Source of the DNA: Burkholderia sp. WSM2230
GTDB taxonomy: Bacteria > Pseudomonadota > Gammaproteobacteria > Burkholderiales > Burkholderiaceae
Length of the DNA: 64,000 nt
Reading direction: 5' to 3'
Assembly: GCF_000472445.1 (NCBI RefSeq)
Contig: NZ_AXAJ01000003.1
Coordinates: 186,159-250,158, forward strand
Under the pieces are notes generated by a model. It searched no databases. It was not told the origin of the DNA and saw only the letters and a program-made list of their open reading frames with translations. The position numbers and the translations under genes were made by a program. Shown here one piece after another: positions 32,134 to 41,280 of the stretch (position 1 is the first letter of the stretch; every line of letters begins with the position of its first letter).

Positions 32134-33666
32134 TCACTTTGCTGCCGTGGTCGCCGCCGGTGCCGCACTGGCCGCGGCGGCCGGCGCCGCGGACCGTTCG
32201 TCAGCCGGCACCACGAGGCCCGTCTGGGTCGCGTCGAAACCGCCGCCGAGCGCCTTGACAAGGCCGATCTGCAGATCGCGGCGGCGCATCTTCAGGGTGG
32301 TGACACTCTGTTCGGCTGCGAGGCGGTTCTGGTCGGCGGTCAGCACCTGCAATTGCGGCGACAGACCCGCCTTGTAGCGGATCACGGCGAGCTGGTAAGC
32401 CTTCGTGGAGGCGTCGAGCGCGCGCTGGGCGTCGCCCGATTGCTGATCAATCGAGCGGATCGACGAGACTTGCGTCGCCACGTCCGACAAGGCATTGATC
32501 AGCGTCTGGTTGTAATTTGCGACGTCGAGGTCGAAGTCGGCGTAACGGCCCTTCAATTGCGAGCGCAGGGCGCCGGCGTCGAAGATCGGCAGATGGATCG
32601 CCGGACCGAACTGCATCTGGCGGCTGCCCGCCTTAAGAAAGCGGCCCCAGCCGAATGCGTCGAAGCCGAAGCCCGCCGCGAGGTTCACATCGGGGAAAAA
32701 CTCGGCCTTTGCTTCCTTCACGTCGTGCATGGCCGCTTCGACCTGCCAGCGGGCAGCCACGATATCGGCGCGGCGCGCGACGAGGTCGGCGGGCAGATTG
32801 TCGGGCAGCGCCACTGCGCCGCCCACGCCCAGCGCCGGCTGCGCGATCTGCAGGCCGCGGTCCGGACCCTTGCCGAGCAGCGCACCTAACTGATAGCGCA
32901 CCACGGTGATCTGACCGTCGAGGTCGGTCAGGTTCGACTGGCTCGTCGCGATATTGCCGGTCGCGGTCTGGCGTTCGACGTTGGTGTCGAGACCGGCGGC
33001 GACGCGGCCGTTCGTGATGCGGCCAATCTCCTGGCGGTTCTCGATCTCGCGCGCGGCGATGTCGCGCAACGCGTACAACTGCGCGAGCTGGTTGTAGGTG
33101 CTCGCCACCGACGCCGCGAGTGTCACGCGCGCCTGTTGCATGTCCGCCTCAGCCGCCTTTTCCTGCGACACGGCCTGACCTAAGCGCTGACGGTTCTTGC
33201 CCCACAGGTCGAGATCCCACGAGGCGCTCGCGAGCACGTTGTTCTCGCTATACCATGTGCCGCCATACGGGGGCGGGTAGAGCGCGTTGCCGGAAAAGAG
33301 CTCGCGCGTCCAGGAATAGCTGCCGTTGACTTTCGGGTAGAGCGCCGAGCGCGAGCTTTCAATATAGGACGACGCTTTCGCGAGGCGCGCCTGCGCCTGC
33401 GCGATCGACGGGTTGCCTTCCAGCGCTTCGGCAATCAGCTTCGGCAGTTGCGGATCGCCGAACTGGTTGGCCCAGTCGAGCGACGGCCACTGGCCGGCCT
33501 GACCCGCCAGACTTTGCGTGGACTCGTACTGCGCCGGCGACGAGATCTGCTTGTCGCTCTTGACGCCGAAGTAGTTCGCGCACCCCGCGAGGGCGAGCGC
33601 TGCCACCGCGGCGGCGACAGCGGCCCGGCCGGAAAGCGCGGGCGCGGACAGGGAAAGGGATTTCAT
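32134..33666 (-). CDS. NodT-family outer-membrane efflux lipoprotein (TolC-like)
   Basis: This is a 510-aa outer-membrane factor. A lipoprotein signal peptide ends in the lipobox LAGC (Cys29). Two outer-membrane efflux protein repeats follow (about 75-275 and 285-475), with PSIAQAQARLAKASSYIESSRSAL-type helices and WDLDLWGKNRQRL. The C-terminus is an Ala-rich tail. The start at 33666 is fixed by the signal peptide; the frame extends upstream without support. It completes the tripartite Emr pump and lies 50 bp after marR. Confidence 0.93.
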   Translation of the reverse strand: MKSLSLSAPALSGRAAVAAAVAALALAGCANYFGVKSDKQISSPAQYESTQSLAGQAGQWPSLDWANQFGDPQLPKLIAEALEGNPSIAQAQARLAKASSYIESSRSALYPKVNGSYSWTRELFSGNALYPPPYGGTWYSENNVLASASWDLDLWGKNRQRLGQAVSQEKAAEADMQQARVTLAASVASTYNQLAQLYALRDIAAREIENRQEIGRITNGRVAAGLDTNVERQTATGNIATSQSNLTDLDGQITVVRYQLGALLGKGPDRGLQIAQPALGVGGAVALPDNLPADLVARRADIVAARWQVEAAMHDVKEAKAEFFPDVNLAAGFGFDAFGWGRFLKAGSRQMQFGPAIHLPIFDAGALRSQLKGRYADFDLDVANYNQTLINALSDVATQVSSIRSIDQQSGDAQRALDASTKAYQLAVIRYKAGLSPQLQVLTADQNRLAAEQSVTTLKMRRRDLQIGLVKALGGGFDATQTGLVVPADERSAAPAAAASAAPAATTAAK

Positions 33667-33715
33667 CGCTCGACTCTTTGAGTGGAATGTAATGATGGAC
33701 GCTGCAAGCAATTTG

Positions 33716-34231
33716 TCAGGACTTGCCGTCGAAATTACTTGCCGAATCACGGGTGAGGGCCGTGCATTCGCCTGAATTGATCAACACCCGCCGGAGCATG
33801 CTTTTCAGAAAACCCACTTCCTCCGGCGTGAAGCCGGCGAGCAGGCTGTCTAGCACGCTCATGAAAATCTTCGGCATTTTTGCCGCTATTGCGTGGCCTT
33901 CCGGCGTGAGCGCGAGCCGCACGGCGCGCCGGTCCTCATTGCTGCGCACGCGCGTAAGCAGGCCACGCTTTTCCAGCCGGTCGATCAGACGCGTGACGGC
34001 GCTTGCGTCGATGCCGTATTCGCGCGCCAGTTCAGCAGCCAGCAGGCATTTGCCGCTCGCCACCATGAACAGGATGCTGCCCTGCTGGCTGGTGATGCCG
34101 AGTTCCGCCATGCTGCGCTGGGTGACCAGGTTCGACATGGTGGATTTCACGCGCGAGAGCAGGTAGCCGACGCTTTCGCCAAGCTGGTACTCGCTGATCT
34201 CCGGCGCGGGTGTTGAGGACGGCTCCGTCAT
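33716..34231 (-). CDS. MarR-family regulator of the emr efflux operon
   Basis: This is a 171-aa MarR-type winged-helix regulator. It shows the recognition region LAREYGIDASAVTRLIDRLEKRGLL and the wing SNEDRRAVRLALTPEG. It is the first gene of the operon marR-nodT-emrA-emrB, which is the usual arrangement for a local repressor relieved by pump substrates. This is inferred from context. A promoter lies just upstream at 34267-34296. Confidence 0.93.
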   Translation of the reverse strand: MTEPSSTPAPEISEYQLGESVGYLLSRVKSTMSNLVTQRSMAELGITSQQGSILFMVASGKCLLAAELAREYGIDASAVTRLIDRLEKRGLLTRVRSNEDRRAVRLALTPEGHAIAAKMPKIFMSVLDSLLAGFTPEEVGFLKSMLRRVLINSGECTALTRDSASNFDGKS

Positions 34232-34266
34232 GATTCTCGTGCGAATGCAATGGTTGACTAGGCACG

Positions 34267-34296
34267 ATTATAAGAGTTGGATGATTGACGCGGCAA
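34267..34296 (-). promoter_or_regulatory. Promoter of the marR-emr operon
   Basis: On the minus strand, -35 TTGCCG (34291-34296), an 18-bp spacer and a perfect -10 TATAAT (34267-34272) lie about 35 bp before the marR start. I could not define a clean MarR operator palindrome. Confidence 0.7.
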
Positions 34297-34454
34297 GCGT
34301 TATTACAGCTTAGGCAAGGAATATTCCGCGCTCAAGGAGGAATCGGCGCGTTTTCACGTAGGCCTCGCGGACGCTGGCTGTCAGCTTTGTCGCGCTGATG
34401 GCGATGCGGGAGGGCGTTCGCTATCGGGGAATACCAGAAAGCGTCACTGTTCAG

Positions 34455-34463
34455 TGCTATAAT
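34455..34463 (+). promoter_or_regulatory. Extended -10 promoter of typA
   Basis: TGCTATAAT is an extended -10 (TGn plus a consensus TATAAT) about 125 bp before typA. The -35 position (34435-34440, CAGAAA) is poor, as expected for extended -10 promoters. The leader contains the hairpin CCCAAA/TTTGGG (34472-34490). Confidence 0.65.
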
Positions 34464-34588
34464 GTTGGGTTCCCAAAAGTGCGCTTTGGGCTTGTCGTAA
34501 ATTTGTCCTCGTATTGCTCTGGTAGAAGGGTGAGCGGCATGGGTAAGCGGCATGAGCAAGCGGCGCACTCAACTGTCTCCAGGTTCCT

Positions 34589-36415
34589 ATGACCCGCGCC
34601 CTACGCAACATCGCCATCATTGCCCACGTCGACCACGGCAAGACCACGCTCGTCGACCAGCTTCTTCGCCAGACCGCCACGTTCCGCGACAACCAGCAGG
34701 TTGCCGAGCGCGTGATGGACTCGAACGACATCGAAAAAGAACGCGGCATCACGATCCTTTCGAAGAACTGCGCGGTCGAATACGAAGGCACGCACATCAA
34801 CATCGTCGACACCCCGGGTCACGCGGACTTCGGCGGCGAAGTGGAGCGCGTGCTGTCCATGGTCGACTCCGTGCTGCTGCTCGTCGACGCTGTCGAAGGC
34901 CCGATGCCGCAAACCCGCTTCGTCACCAAGAAGGCGCTCGCGCTCGGGCTGAAGCCGATCGTCGTGGTCAACAAGGTCGACCGTCCGGGCGCGCGCGTGG
35001 ACTGGGTGATCAACCAGACGTTCGACCTGTTCGACAAGCTCGGCGCGACCGACGAACAGCTCGACTTCCCGATCGTCTACGCGTCGGGCCTGAACGGCTA
35101 CGCGGGCCTCACGCCCGACGTGCGCGAAGGCGACATGCGTCCGCTCTTCGAGGCTGTGCTCAAGCACGTGCCGGTGCGCGCGGCCGACCCCGAAGGTCCG
35201 CTGCAATTGCAGATCACCTCGCTCGACTACTCGTCGTATGTCGGCCGTATCGGCGTGGGCCGTATCACGCGCGGCCGCATCAAGCCGGGCATGGCCGTCG
35301 CCGTGCGTTCGGGTCCGGACGGCGCGATCCTGAACCGCAAGATCAACCAGGTGCTGTCGTTCAAGGGCCTCGAGCGCGTGCAGGTCGACTCGGCTGAAGC
35401 CGGCGACATCGTGCTGATCAACGGTATCGAGGAAATCGGCATTGGCGTGACCATCTGCTCGCCGGAACAGCCGGAAGCGTTGCCCATGATCACCGTCGAC
35501 GAACCGACGCTGACCATGAACTTCCTCGTCAATTCGTCGCCGCTCGCCGGCCGCGAAGGCAAGTTCGTCACGAGCCGTCAGATTCGTGACCGCCTGATGA
35601 AGGAACTGAACCACAACGTCGCGCTGCGCGTGAAAGACACGGGCGACGAAACGACCTTCGAAGTGGCAGGCCGCGGCGAGCTGCACCTCACCATTCTGGT
35701 CGAGAACATGCGTCGCGAAGGCTACGAGCTGGCCGTGTCGCGTCCGCGCGTGGTGATGCAGGAAATCGACGGCGTGAAGCACGAGCCGTACGAAAACCTC
35801 ACCGTCGACATGGAAGACGCACACCAGGGCGGCGTGATGGAAGAACTCGGCCGCCGCAAGGGCGAAATGCTCGACATGGCGTCGGACGGCCGGGGCCGCA
35901 CGCGCCTCGAATACCGCATTTCGGCGCGCGGCCTGATCGGCTTCCAGTCGGAATTCCTCACGCTCACGCGCGGTACGGGCCTGATGAGCCATACGTTCGA
36001 CTCGTATCAGCCGGTCAAGGAAGGCGCGGTCGGCGAGCGCCGCAACGGCGTGCTGATCTCGCAGGACGACGGCGCAGCAGTCGCTTACGCGCTGTGGAAG
36101 TTGCAGGATCGCGGCCGTATGTTCGTCTCGCCGGGCGACGCGCTGTATGAAGGCATGATTATCGGCATTCACAGCCGCGACAACGATCTCGTCGTGAACC
36201 CCATCAAGGGCAAGCAGCTCACCAACGTGCGCGCCTCGGGCACCGACGAAGCCGTGCGCCTCGTGCCGCCTGTGCAGTTGTCGCTGGAATACGCGGTCGA
36301 ATTCATCGACGACGACGAGCTCGTCGAAGTCACGCCGCAATCCATTCGTCTGCGCAAGCGTTATCTGAAAGAGCACGAGCGCCGTGCCGCGAGCCGCAAG
36401 GGCGCGGTGGACTAA
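34589..36415 (+). CDS. typA: Ribosome-associated GTPase TypA/BipA
   Basis: TypA/BipA is a translational GTPase involved in 50S assembly and in stress and cold responses. The 608-aa protein has AHVDHGKTT (residues 12-20), the switch region [32 protein letters not shown] and the EF-G-like domains. The BipA-specific C-terminal domain includes [18 protein letters not shown]. It is monocistronic, with its own promoter at 34455-34463 and a terminator at 36501-36529. The Shine-Dalgarno (CCAGG) is weak. Confidence 0.96.
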   Translation: MTRALRNIAIIAHVDHGKTTLVDQLLRQTATFRDNQQVAERVMDSNDIEKERGITILSKNCAVEYEGTHINIVDTPGHADFGGEVERVLSMVDSVLLLVDAVEGPMPQTRFVTKKALALGLKPIVVVNKVDRPGARVDWVINQTFDLFDKLGATDEQLDFPIVYASGLNGYAGLTPDVREGDMRPLFEAVLKHVPVRAADPEGPLQLQITSLDYSSYVGRIGVGRITRGRIKPGMAVAVRSGPDGAILNRKINQVLSFKGLERVQVDSAEAGDIVLINGIEEIGIGVTICSPEQPEALPMITVDEPTLTMNFLVNSSPLAGREGKFVTSRQIRDRLMKELNHNVALRVKDTGDETTFEVAGRGELHLTILVENMRREGYELAVSRPRVVMQEIDGVKHEPYENLTVDMEDAHQGGVMEELGRRKGEMLDMASDGRGRTRLEYRISARGLIGFQSEFLTLTRGTGLMSHTFDSYQPVKEGAVGERRNGVLISQDDGAAVAYALWKLQDRGRMFVSPGDALYEGMIIGIHSRDNDLVVNPIKGKQLTNVRASGTDEAVRLVPPVQLSLEYAVEFIDDDELVEVTPQSIRLRKRYLKEHERRAASRKGAVD

Positions 36416-36470
36416 GTAGCGCGCGCCGGCTGCGGCGTCTTTGCTGTCGCTGTTCGCCGGAAGTCATGTG

Positions 36471-36510
36471 AAGCCACCTGAGGCCACCTGAGGCCACCAG
36501 AAGCCACCTT
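36471..36510 (+). repeat. Four tandem decamers copying the typA terminator arm
   Basis: Four 10-bp units follow in phase: AAGCCACCTG, AGGCCACCTG, AGGCCACCAG, AAGCCACCTT. The last unit is the 5' arm of the terminator hairpin, and the others could pair with its 3' arm (GGTGGCTT). Confidence 0.85.
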
Positions 36511-36529
36511 CGGGTGGCTTTTTTATTTT
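36501..36529 (+). terminator. typA terminator with TTCG tetraloop
   Basis: AAGCCACC-TTCG-GGTGGCTT is followed by TTTTATTTT, a textbook intrinsic terminator 86 bp after the typA stop. Confidence 0.92.
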
Positions 36530-36710
36530 CGCGCATGCGCATAACGTTATCGGCATTTGGCGAGGGTTCGCTGCCGGTTTATGCACGTTTGTTCCCGTTA
36601 ATCGCAGAAGACTGTTGCGTATTACGACAATCGTCGCGAAAGCCTGTCGCTGCGGGCTTGGGCGGCAATTCGTCTGCTATCTGGACTATCCGTTCTGTGA
36701 TATGCTCCCC

Positions 36711-36830
36711 GGGTGCAAGTTTTAGGTCCTTCCAAGCAAGACTTGATTCGCGCAATCCGCTAAACGGTCAGGCCGTGTCGCGGAAGGTTCTGTAACCCGC
36801 TATTTCTCGAGAAACTCGAAGAAAGGTGAG
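36711..36830 (+). ncRNA. Candidate sucA leader RNA element
   Basis: The 120 bases before sucA can fold into a multibranched structure. Pairings seen are GGGT/ACCC (36711-36714 with 36795-36798), CCTTCC/GGAAGG (36728-36733 with 36782-36787), CAAG/CTTG and ACGG/CCGT. A final hairpin, TTTCTCGAG / CTCGAAGAAA, abuts the Shine-Dalgarno GAAAGGTGAG. A conserved sucA RNA motif in Burkholderiales sucA leaders has been described from comparative genomics. I assign this region to it by position and structure, not by alignment. A role in translational control of sucA is likely. Confidence 0.55.
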
Positions 36831-36837
36831 CGTAAAA

Positions 36838-39699
36838 ATGATGAAGCAATTCCAGTCGAACTCTTATCTGTTCGGCGGCAATGCTCCGTACGTAGAAGAA
36901 ATGTACGAAGCATATCTCGACAACCCGGCGTCAGTGCCCGAGAACTGGCGCAGCTATTTCGACGCGTTGCAGAACGTTCCTGCATCGGACGGCAGCAATG
37001 CCAACGACGTGGCCCACGGCCCGATCGTCGAATCGTTTGCGCAACGGGCCAAGGCCAATGCCTTCATCCCGCGCACCGCAACCGGCGGCGAAGACCTCGC
37101 TACCGCGCGAAAGCAAGTCTATGTGCAGTCCCTCATCGGCGCATATCGCTTCCTCGGCTCGCAATGGGCCAATCTCGATCCTCTGAAGCGCCGCGAACGT
37201 CCCGCTATTCCCGAACTCGAACCTGCGTTCTACGACTTCACCGAAGCCGACATGGACCAGGAGTACAGCGCCACGAATCTGTATTTCGGATTCGAAAAGG
37301 CATCGCTGCGCGAGATCGTGAAGGCGTTGCGCGACACGTACTGCGGCACGATCGGCGCCGAGTACATGTACATCAGCGACCCGGAACAGAAGCGCTGGTG
37401 GAAGGAAAAGCTGGAATCGATCCGCTCCACGCCGAACTTCTCGAACGAGAAGAAAAAGCACATCCTGAATCGCCTGACGGCCGCTGAGGGCCTCGAGCGC
37501 TTCCTGCATACCAAGTACGTCGGCCAGAAGCGCTTCTCGCTGGAAGGCGGCGAAAGCTTCATTGCGTCGATGGACGAAGTCGTGCGTCACGGCGGCGCAC
37601 GCGGCGTGCAGGAAATCGTCATCGGCATGGCTCACCGTGGCCGTCTGAACGTGCTGGTCAATACGCTCGGCAAAATGCCGGCTGACCTGTTCGCCGAATT
37701 CGAAGGCAAGCACGTCGACGACCTGCCGGCCGGCGACGTCAAGTACCACAAGGGCTTCTCGTCGGACGTCTCGACCGAAGGCGGCCCGGTTCACCTGTCG
37801 CTCGCGTTCAACCCGTCGCACCTCGAAATCGTCAACCCGGTGGTCGAAGGTTCGGCGAAGGCGCGTATGGATCGCCGCGGCGACGAGAACGGCCAGCAGG
37901 TGTTGCCGGTGCAGATTCACGGCGACGCGGCTTTTGCCGGCCAGGGCGTCGTGATGGAAACGCTGAACCTCGCGCAAACGCGCGGTTACGGCACGCACGG
38001 CACGCTGCATATCGTCATCAACAACCAGATCGGTTTCACGACGTCGGACCCGCGCGACTCCCGCTCCACGTTGTACTGCTCGGACGTCGTCAAGATGATC
38101 GAGGCGCCGGTGCTGCACGTGAACGGCGACGACCCCGAGGCTGTCGTTCTGGCCACGCAACTGGCTATCGACTTCCGGATGCAGTTCCACAAGGACGTCG
38201 TGGTCGACATCGTCTGCTTCCGTAAGCTCGGTCACAACGAGCAGGACACGCCGGCTGTCACGCAGCCGCTGATGTACAAGACCATCGCCAAGCACCCCGG
38301 CACACGCGCGCTGTATGCGGAAAAGCTGGTGCAGCAAGGCGTGATCACGGCTGAAGACGCGGACGAGTACGTCAAGGCGTACCGCAAGGCCATGGACGAA
38401 GGCCATCACACGGTCGACCCGGTGCTCTCGAACTACAAGAGCAAGTACGCGGTGGACTGGGTGCCGTTCCTGAACCGCAAGTGGACCGACGCAGCCGACA
38501 CGGCCGTGCCGCTGGCGGAACTGAAGCGCCTTGCCGAGCGCATCACCACGATCCCGGAAAACTTCAAGGTTCACCCGCTCGTCGAGCGCGTGATCAACGA
38601 CCGTCGCGCCATGGGCCGCGGCGAAGCGAAGCTCGACTGGGGCATGGGCGAGCATCTCGCGTTCGCGTCGCTGGTCGCATCCGGCTATGCCGTGCGTCTG
38701 ACCGGTCAGGACTCGGGCCGCGGCACGTTCACACACCGTCACGCGGTGCTGCACGATCAGAACCGCGAGCGCTGGAACGACGGCACATATGTGCCGCTGC
38801 AGAACATCGCCGAAGGTCAGGCGAAGTTCACGGTGATCGACTCCGTGCTGTCGGAAGAAGCAGTGCTTGGCTTCGAATACGGCTACTCGACCGCTGAACC
38901 GAACACGTTCGTCGCGTGGGAAGCGCAGTTCGGCGACTTCGTGAACGGCGCGCAAGTCGTGATCGACCAGTTCATCTCGTCGGGCGAAGTGAAGTGGGGC
39001 CGCGTGTCCGGCCTGACCATGCTGCTCCCGCACGGCTACGAAGGCCAGGGTCCGGAGCACTCGTCGGCGCGTATCGAGCGTTTCCTGCAACTGTGCGCAG
39101 ACCACAACATGCAGGTCGTTCAGCCGACCACGCCGGCGCAGATTTTCCACCTGCTGCGCCGTCAGATGATCCGCCTGTTCCGCAAGCCGCTGATCGTCGC
39201 TACGCCGAAATCGCTGCTGCGTCACAAGGAAGCGGTGTCGGATCTGTCGGAACTGGCGAAGGGTTCGTTCCAGCCGGTGCTCGGCGAAGTGGACGAAAGC
39301 ATCGACGCGAAGAAGGTCAAGCGCGTGCTGGTGTGCTCGGGCCGCGTGTACTACGACCTCGTCGCGCATCGCCGCGAAGCGAAGTCGAACGACGTCGCCA
39401 TCATCCGTATCGAACAGCTGTATCCGTTCGCGCACAAGCAGTTCGAAACGGAAATGAAGAAATACGACAACGCGACGGAAGTGGTGTGGGTGCAGGACGA
39501 GCCGCAGAACCAGGGCCCGTGGTTCTACATCGAGCATCATCTGAAGGAAGGCATGAAGGAAGGACAGAAGCTGGCGTACAGCGGCCGTCCGGCTTCGGCT
39601 TCGCCGGCAGTGGGCTACTACGCGAAGCACTACGAGCAGCAGAAGGCGCTGGTCGAAGGCGCTTTCGGCCGCCTCAAGAGCGCGTCGATCGCTAAATAA
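36838..39699 (+). CDS. sucA: 2-oxoglutarate dehydrogenase E1 component
   Basis: This is the thiamine-diphosphate E1 subunit of the 2-oxoglutarate dehydrogenase complex of the TCA cycle (953 aa). It begins MMKQFQSNSYLFGGNAPYVEEMYEAYL, the N-terminal E2-binding segment. It contains IGMAHRGRLNVL, the ThDP/Mg motif near HVNGDDPEAV, and HGYEGQGPEHSSARIERFLQ. The ATG at 36838 is chosen over the GTG at 36826 because the Shine-Dalgarno GAAAGGTGAG at 36821-36830 itself overlaps that GTG. The structured leader suggests post-transcriptional control. It is followed by sucB and lpdA on the same strand. Confidence 0.96.
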   Translation: MMKQFQSNSYLFGGNAPYVEEMYEAYLDNPASVPENWRSYFDALQNVPASDGSNANDVAHGPIVESFAQRAKANAFIPRTATGGEDLATARKQVYVQSLIGAYRFLGSQWANLDPLKRRERPAIPELEPAFYDFTEADMDQEYSATNLYFGFEKASLREIVKALRDTYCGTIGAEYMYISDPEQKRWWKEKLESIRSTPNFSNEKKKHILNRLTAAEGLERFLHTKYVGQKRFSLEGGESFIASMDEVVRHGGARGVQEIVIGMAHRGRLNVLVNTLGKMPADLFAEFEGKHVDDLPAGDVKYHKGFSSDVSTEGGPVHLSLAFNPSHLEIVNPVVEGSAKARMDRRGDENGQQVLPVQIHGDAAFAGQGVVMETLNLAQTRGYGTHGTLHIVINNQIGFTTSDPRDSRSTLYCSDVVKMIEAPVLHVNGDDPEAVVLATQLAIDFRMQFHKDVVVDIVCFRKLGHNEQDTPAVTQPLMYKTIAKHPGTRALYAEKLVQQGVITAEDADEYVKAYRKAMDEGHHTVDPVLSNYKSKYAVDWVPFLNRKWTDAADTAVPLAELKRLAERITTIPENFKVHPLVERVINDRRAMGRGEAKLDWGMGEHLAFASLVASGYAVRLTGQDSGRGTFTHRHAVLHDQNRERWNDGTYVPLQNIAEGQAKFTVIDSVLSEEAVLGFEYGYSTAEPNTFVAWEAQFGDFVNGAQVVIDQFISSGEVKWGRVSGLTMLLPHGYEGQGPEHSSARIERFLQLCADHNMQVVQPTTPAQIFHLLRRQMIRLFRKPLIVATPKSLLRHKEAVSDLSELAKGSFQPVLGEVDESIDAKKVKRVLVCSGRVYYDLVAHRREAKSNDVAIIRIEQLYPFAHKQFETEMKKYDNATEVVWVQDEPQNQGPWFYIEHHLKEGMKEGQKLAYSGRPASASPAVGYYAKHYEQQKALVEGAFGRLKSASIAK

Positions 39700-39714
39700 A
39701 GAGATGAGACGAAC

Positions 39715-39739
39715 CGGGAAAGCGCAGTGCGCTTTCCCG
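39715..39739 (+). other. Perfect 12-bp intercistronic hairpin between sucA and sucB
   Basis: CGGGAAAGCGCA-G-TGCGCTTTCCCG is a nearly continuous palindrome 15 bp after the sucA stop. It has no proper T tract, so it is probably an mRNA stability or processing element, or a weak terminator (GTTGTTT follows). Confidence 0.8.
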
Positions 39740-39844
39740 TGCCGCGTTGTTTAACCCTTCTTCGAGTTGAAGTGCGGCACGCAGGGTTCGCAGGCGGTCG
39801 TCGTTCACCGCGCCGTCACCCGATACGTATTCAGGATATTCATA

Positions 39845-41128
39845 ATGGCTATTGTTGAAGTCAAGGTTCCCCAGCTGTCCGAGTCGGTCTCGGAAGCCAC
39901 CATGCTGCAGTGGAAGAAGAAGCCCGGCGAGGCTGTCGCTCAAGACGAAATTCTCATCGAAATCGAGACCGACAAGGTCGTGCTCGAAGTGCCGGCACCC
40001 TCGGCCGGCGTGCTCGCGCAAGTCATCGCGAACGACGGCGACACCGTCACGGCTGATCAGGTGATCGCCAAGATCGACACCGAAGGCACCGCAGGCGCCG
40101 CCGCTGTCGAAGCCGAAGTGAAGCCCGCGCCTGTCGCCGCTCCGGCGCCGGCACCGGCTACTGCGCCGGCCGCACAAGCCGCATCCGCAACGGCTGCGAA
40201 CACCGCTGCTTCGCCGGCTGCCGGCAAGCTGATGGCGGAGAAGGGCTTGGCCGCTGGCGACGTCGCCGGCACGGGCCGCGACGGCCGCATCACCAAGGGC
40301 GACGTGCTGACCGCCGGCGCGCCCGCCGCGAAGACCGCTGCGCCCGCACCGGCTGCCGCGCCGAAGGCCGCGAAGCCTTCGCTGCCGGACGTCAAGGCGC
40401 CCGCATCGGCCGACCAATGGCTGAAGGACCGCCCGGAACAACGCGTGCCGATGTCGCGTCTGCGCGCGCGTATCGCCGAGCGTCTGCTCGAGTCGCAGCA
40501 GACCAACGCCATCCTGACCACGTTCAACGAAGTGAACATGGCTCCGGTCATGGACCTGCGCAACAAGTACAAGGACAAATTCGAAAAGGAACATGGCGTG
40601 AAGCTCGGCTTCATGTCGTTCTTCGTGAAGGCGGCTGTGCACGCGCTGAAGAAGTTCCCGCTCGTGAACGCGTCCATCGACGGTAACGACATCGTCTATC
40701 ACGGCTACTTCGACATCGGTATCGCTGTCGGTTCGCCGCGCGGTCTGGTGGTGCCGATCCTGCGCAATGCGGATCAGCTGAGCCTCGCCGAGATCGAGAA
40801 GAAGATCGCCGAGTTCGGTCAGAAGGCCAAGGACGGCAAGCTGTCCATCGAAGAAATGACGGGTGGTACGTTCTCGATCTCGAATGGCGGCGTGTTCGGC
40901 TCGATGCTGTCGACGCCGATCATCAACCCGCCGCAGTCCGCGATTCTCGGCGTGCACGCCACGAAGGAACGCGCCGTGGTCGAAAACGGCCAGATCGTGA
41001 TCCGCCCGATGAACTATCTGGCGCTCTCGTACGACCACCGGATCATCGACGGCCGCGAAGCCGTGCTGTCGCTCGTCGCCATGAAAGACGCGCTGGAAGA
41101 TCCGGCGCGTCTGCTGCTCGACCTGTAA
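39845..41128 (+). CDS. sucB: Dihydrolipoyllysine succinyltransferase (E2) of 2-oxoglutarate dehydrogenase
   Basis: This is the core acyltransferase that carries succinyl groups on lipoyl-lysine. The 427-aa protein has a lipoyl domain (residues 1-78, lipoylated Lys44 in [10 protein letters not shown]), an Ala/Pro linker and the E3/E1-binding domain ([20 protein letters not shown]). The catalytic domain has active-site His398 in [12 protein letters not shown]. The ATG at 39845 is supported by the conserved N-terminus [18 protein letters not shown]. It lies 145 bp after sucA, separated by a perfect hairpin. Confidence 0.96.
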   Translation: MAIVEVKVPQLSESVSEATMLQWKKKPGEAVAQDEILIEIETDKVVLEVPAPSAGVLAQVIANDGDTVTADQVIAKIDTEGTAGAAAVEAEVKPAPVAAPAPAPATAPAAQAASATAANTAASPAAGKLMAEKGLAAGDVAGTGRDGRITKGDVLTAGAPAAKTAAPAPAAAPKAAKPSLPDVKAPASADQWLKDRPEQRVPMSRLRARIAERLLESQQTNAILTTFNEVNMAPVMDLRNKYKDKFEKEHGVKLGFMSFFVKAAVHALKKFPLVNASIDGNDIVYHGYFDIGIAVGSPRGLVVPILRNADQLSLAEIEKKIAEFGQKAKDGKLSIEEMTGGTFSISNGGVFGSMLSTPIINPPQSAILGVHATKERAVVENGQIVIRPMNYLALSYDHRIIDGREAVLSLVAMKDALEDPARLLLDL

Positions 41129-41143
41129 TCACCGGTCCGGCCC

Positions 41144-41173
41144 GCGCCGGCTTGCAAAAACGCAAGCCGGCGC
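41144..41173 (+). other. Perfect 12-bp intercistronic hairpin between sucB and lpdA
   Basis: GCGCCGGCTTGC-AAAAAC-GCAAGCCGGCGC lies 15 bp after the sucB stop without a T tract. It is the same kind of element, at the same distance, as the hairpin after sucA. Confidence 0.8.
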
Positions 41174-41280
41174 CACTTGCAGATCTCAGGCAAGTTTCAC
41201 GTCTTTTGCATTCCGCAGTACATAGAACGAGACGCGCCACGAAGCGTGGCCGCGCCGTTCCGTCATCAAAAAGGATTGTC

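Noticed and set aside
36931-39630. An 899-residue open frame on the minus strand opposite sucA, with similar long frames opposite recB, rluB, lpdA and typA
   Set aside because: These are shadows produced by GC-rich codons of the real genes. They lack signals, domains and ribosome-binding sites.
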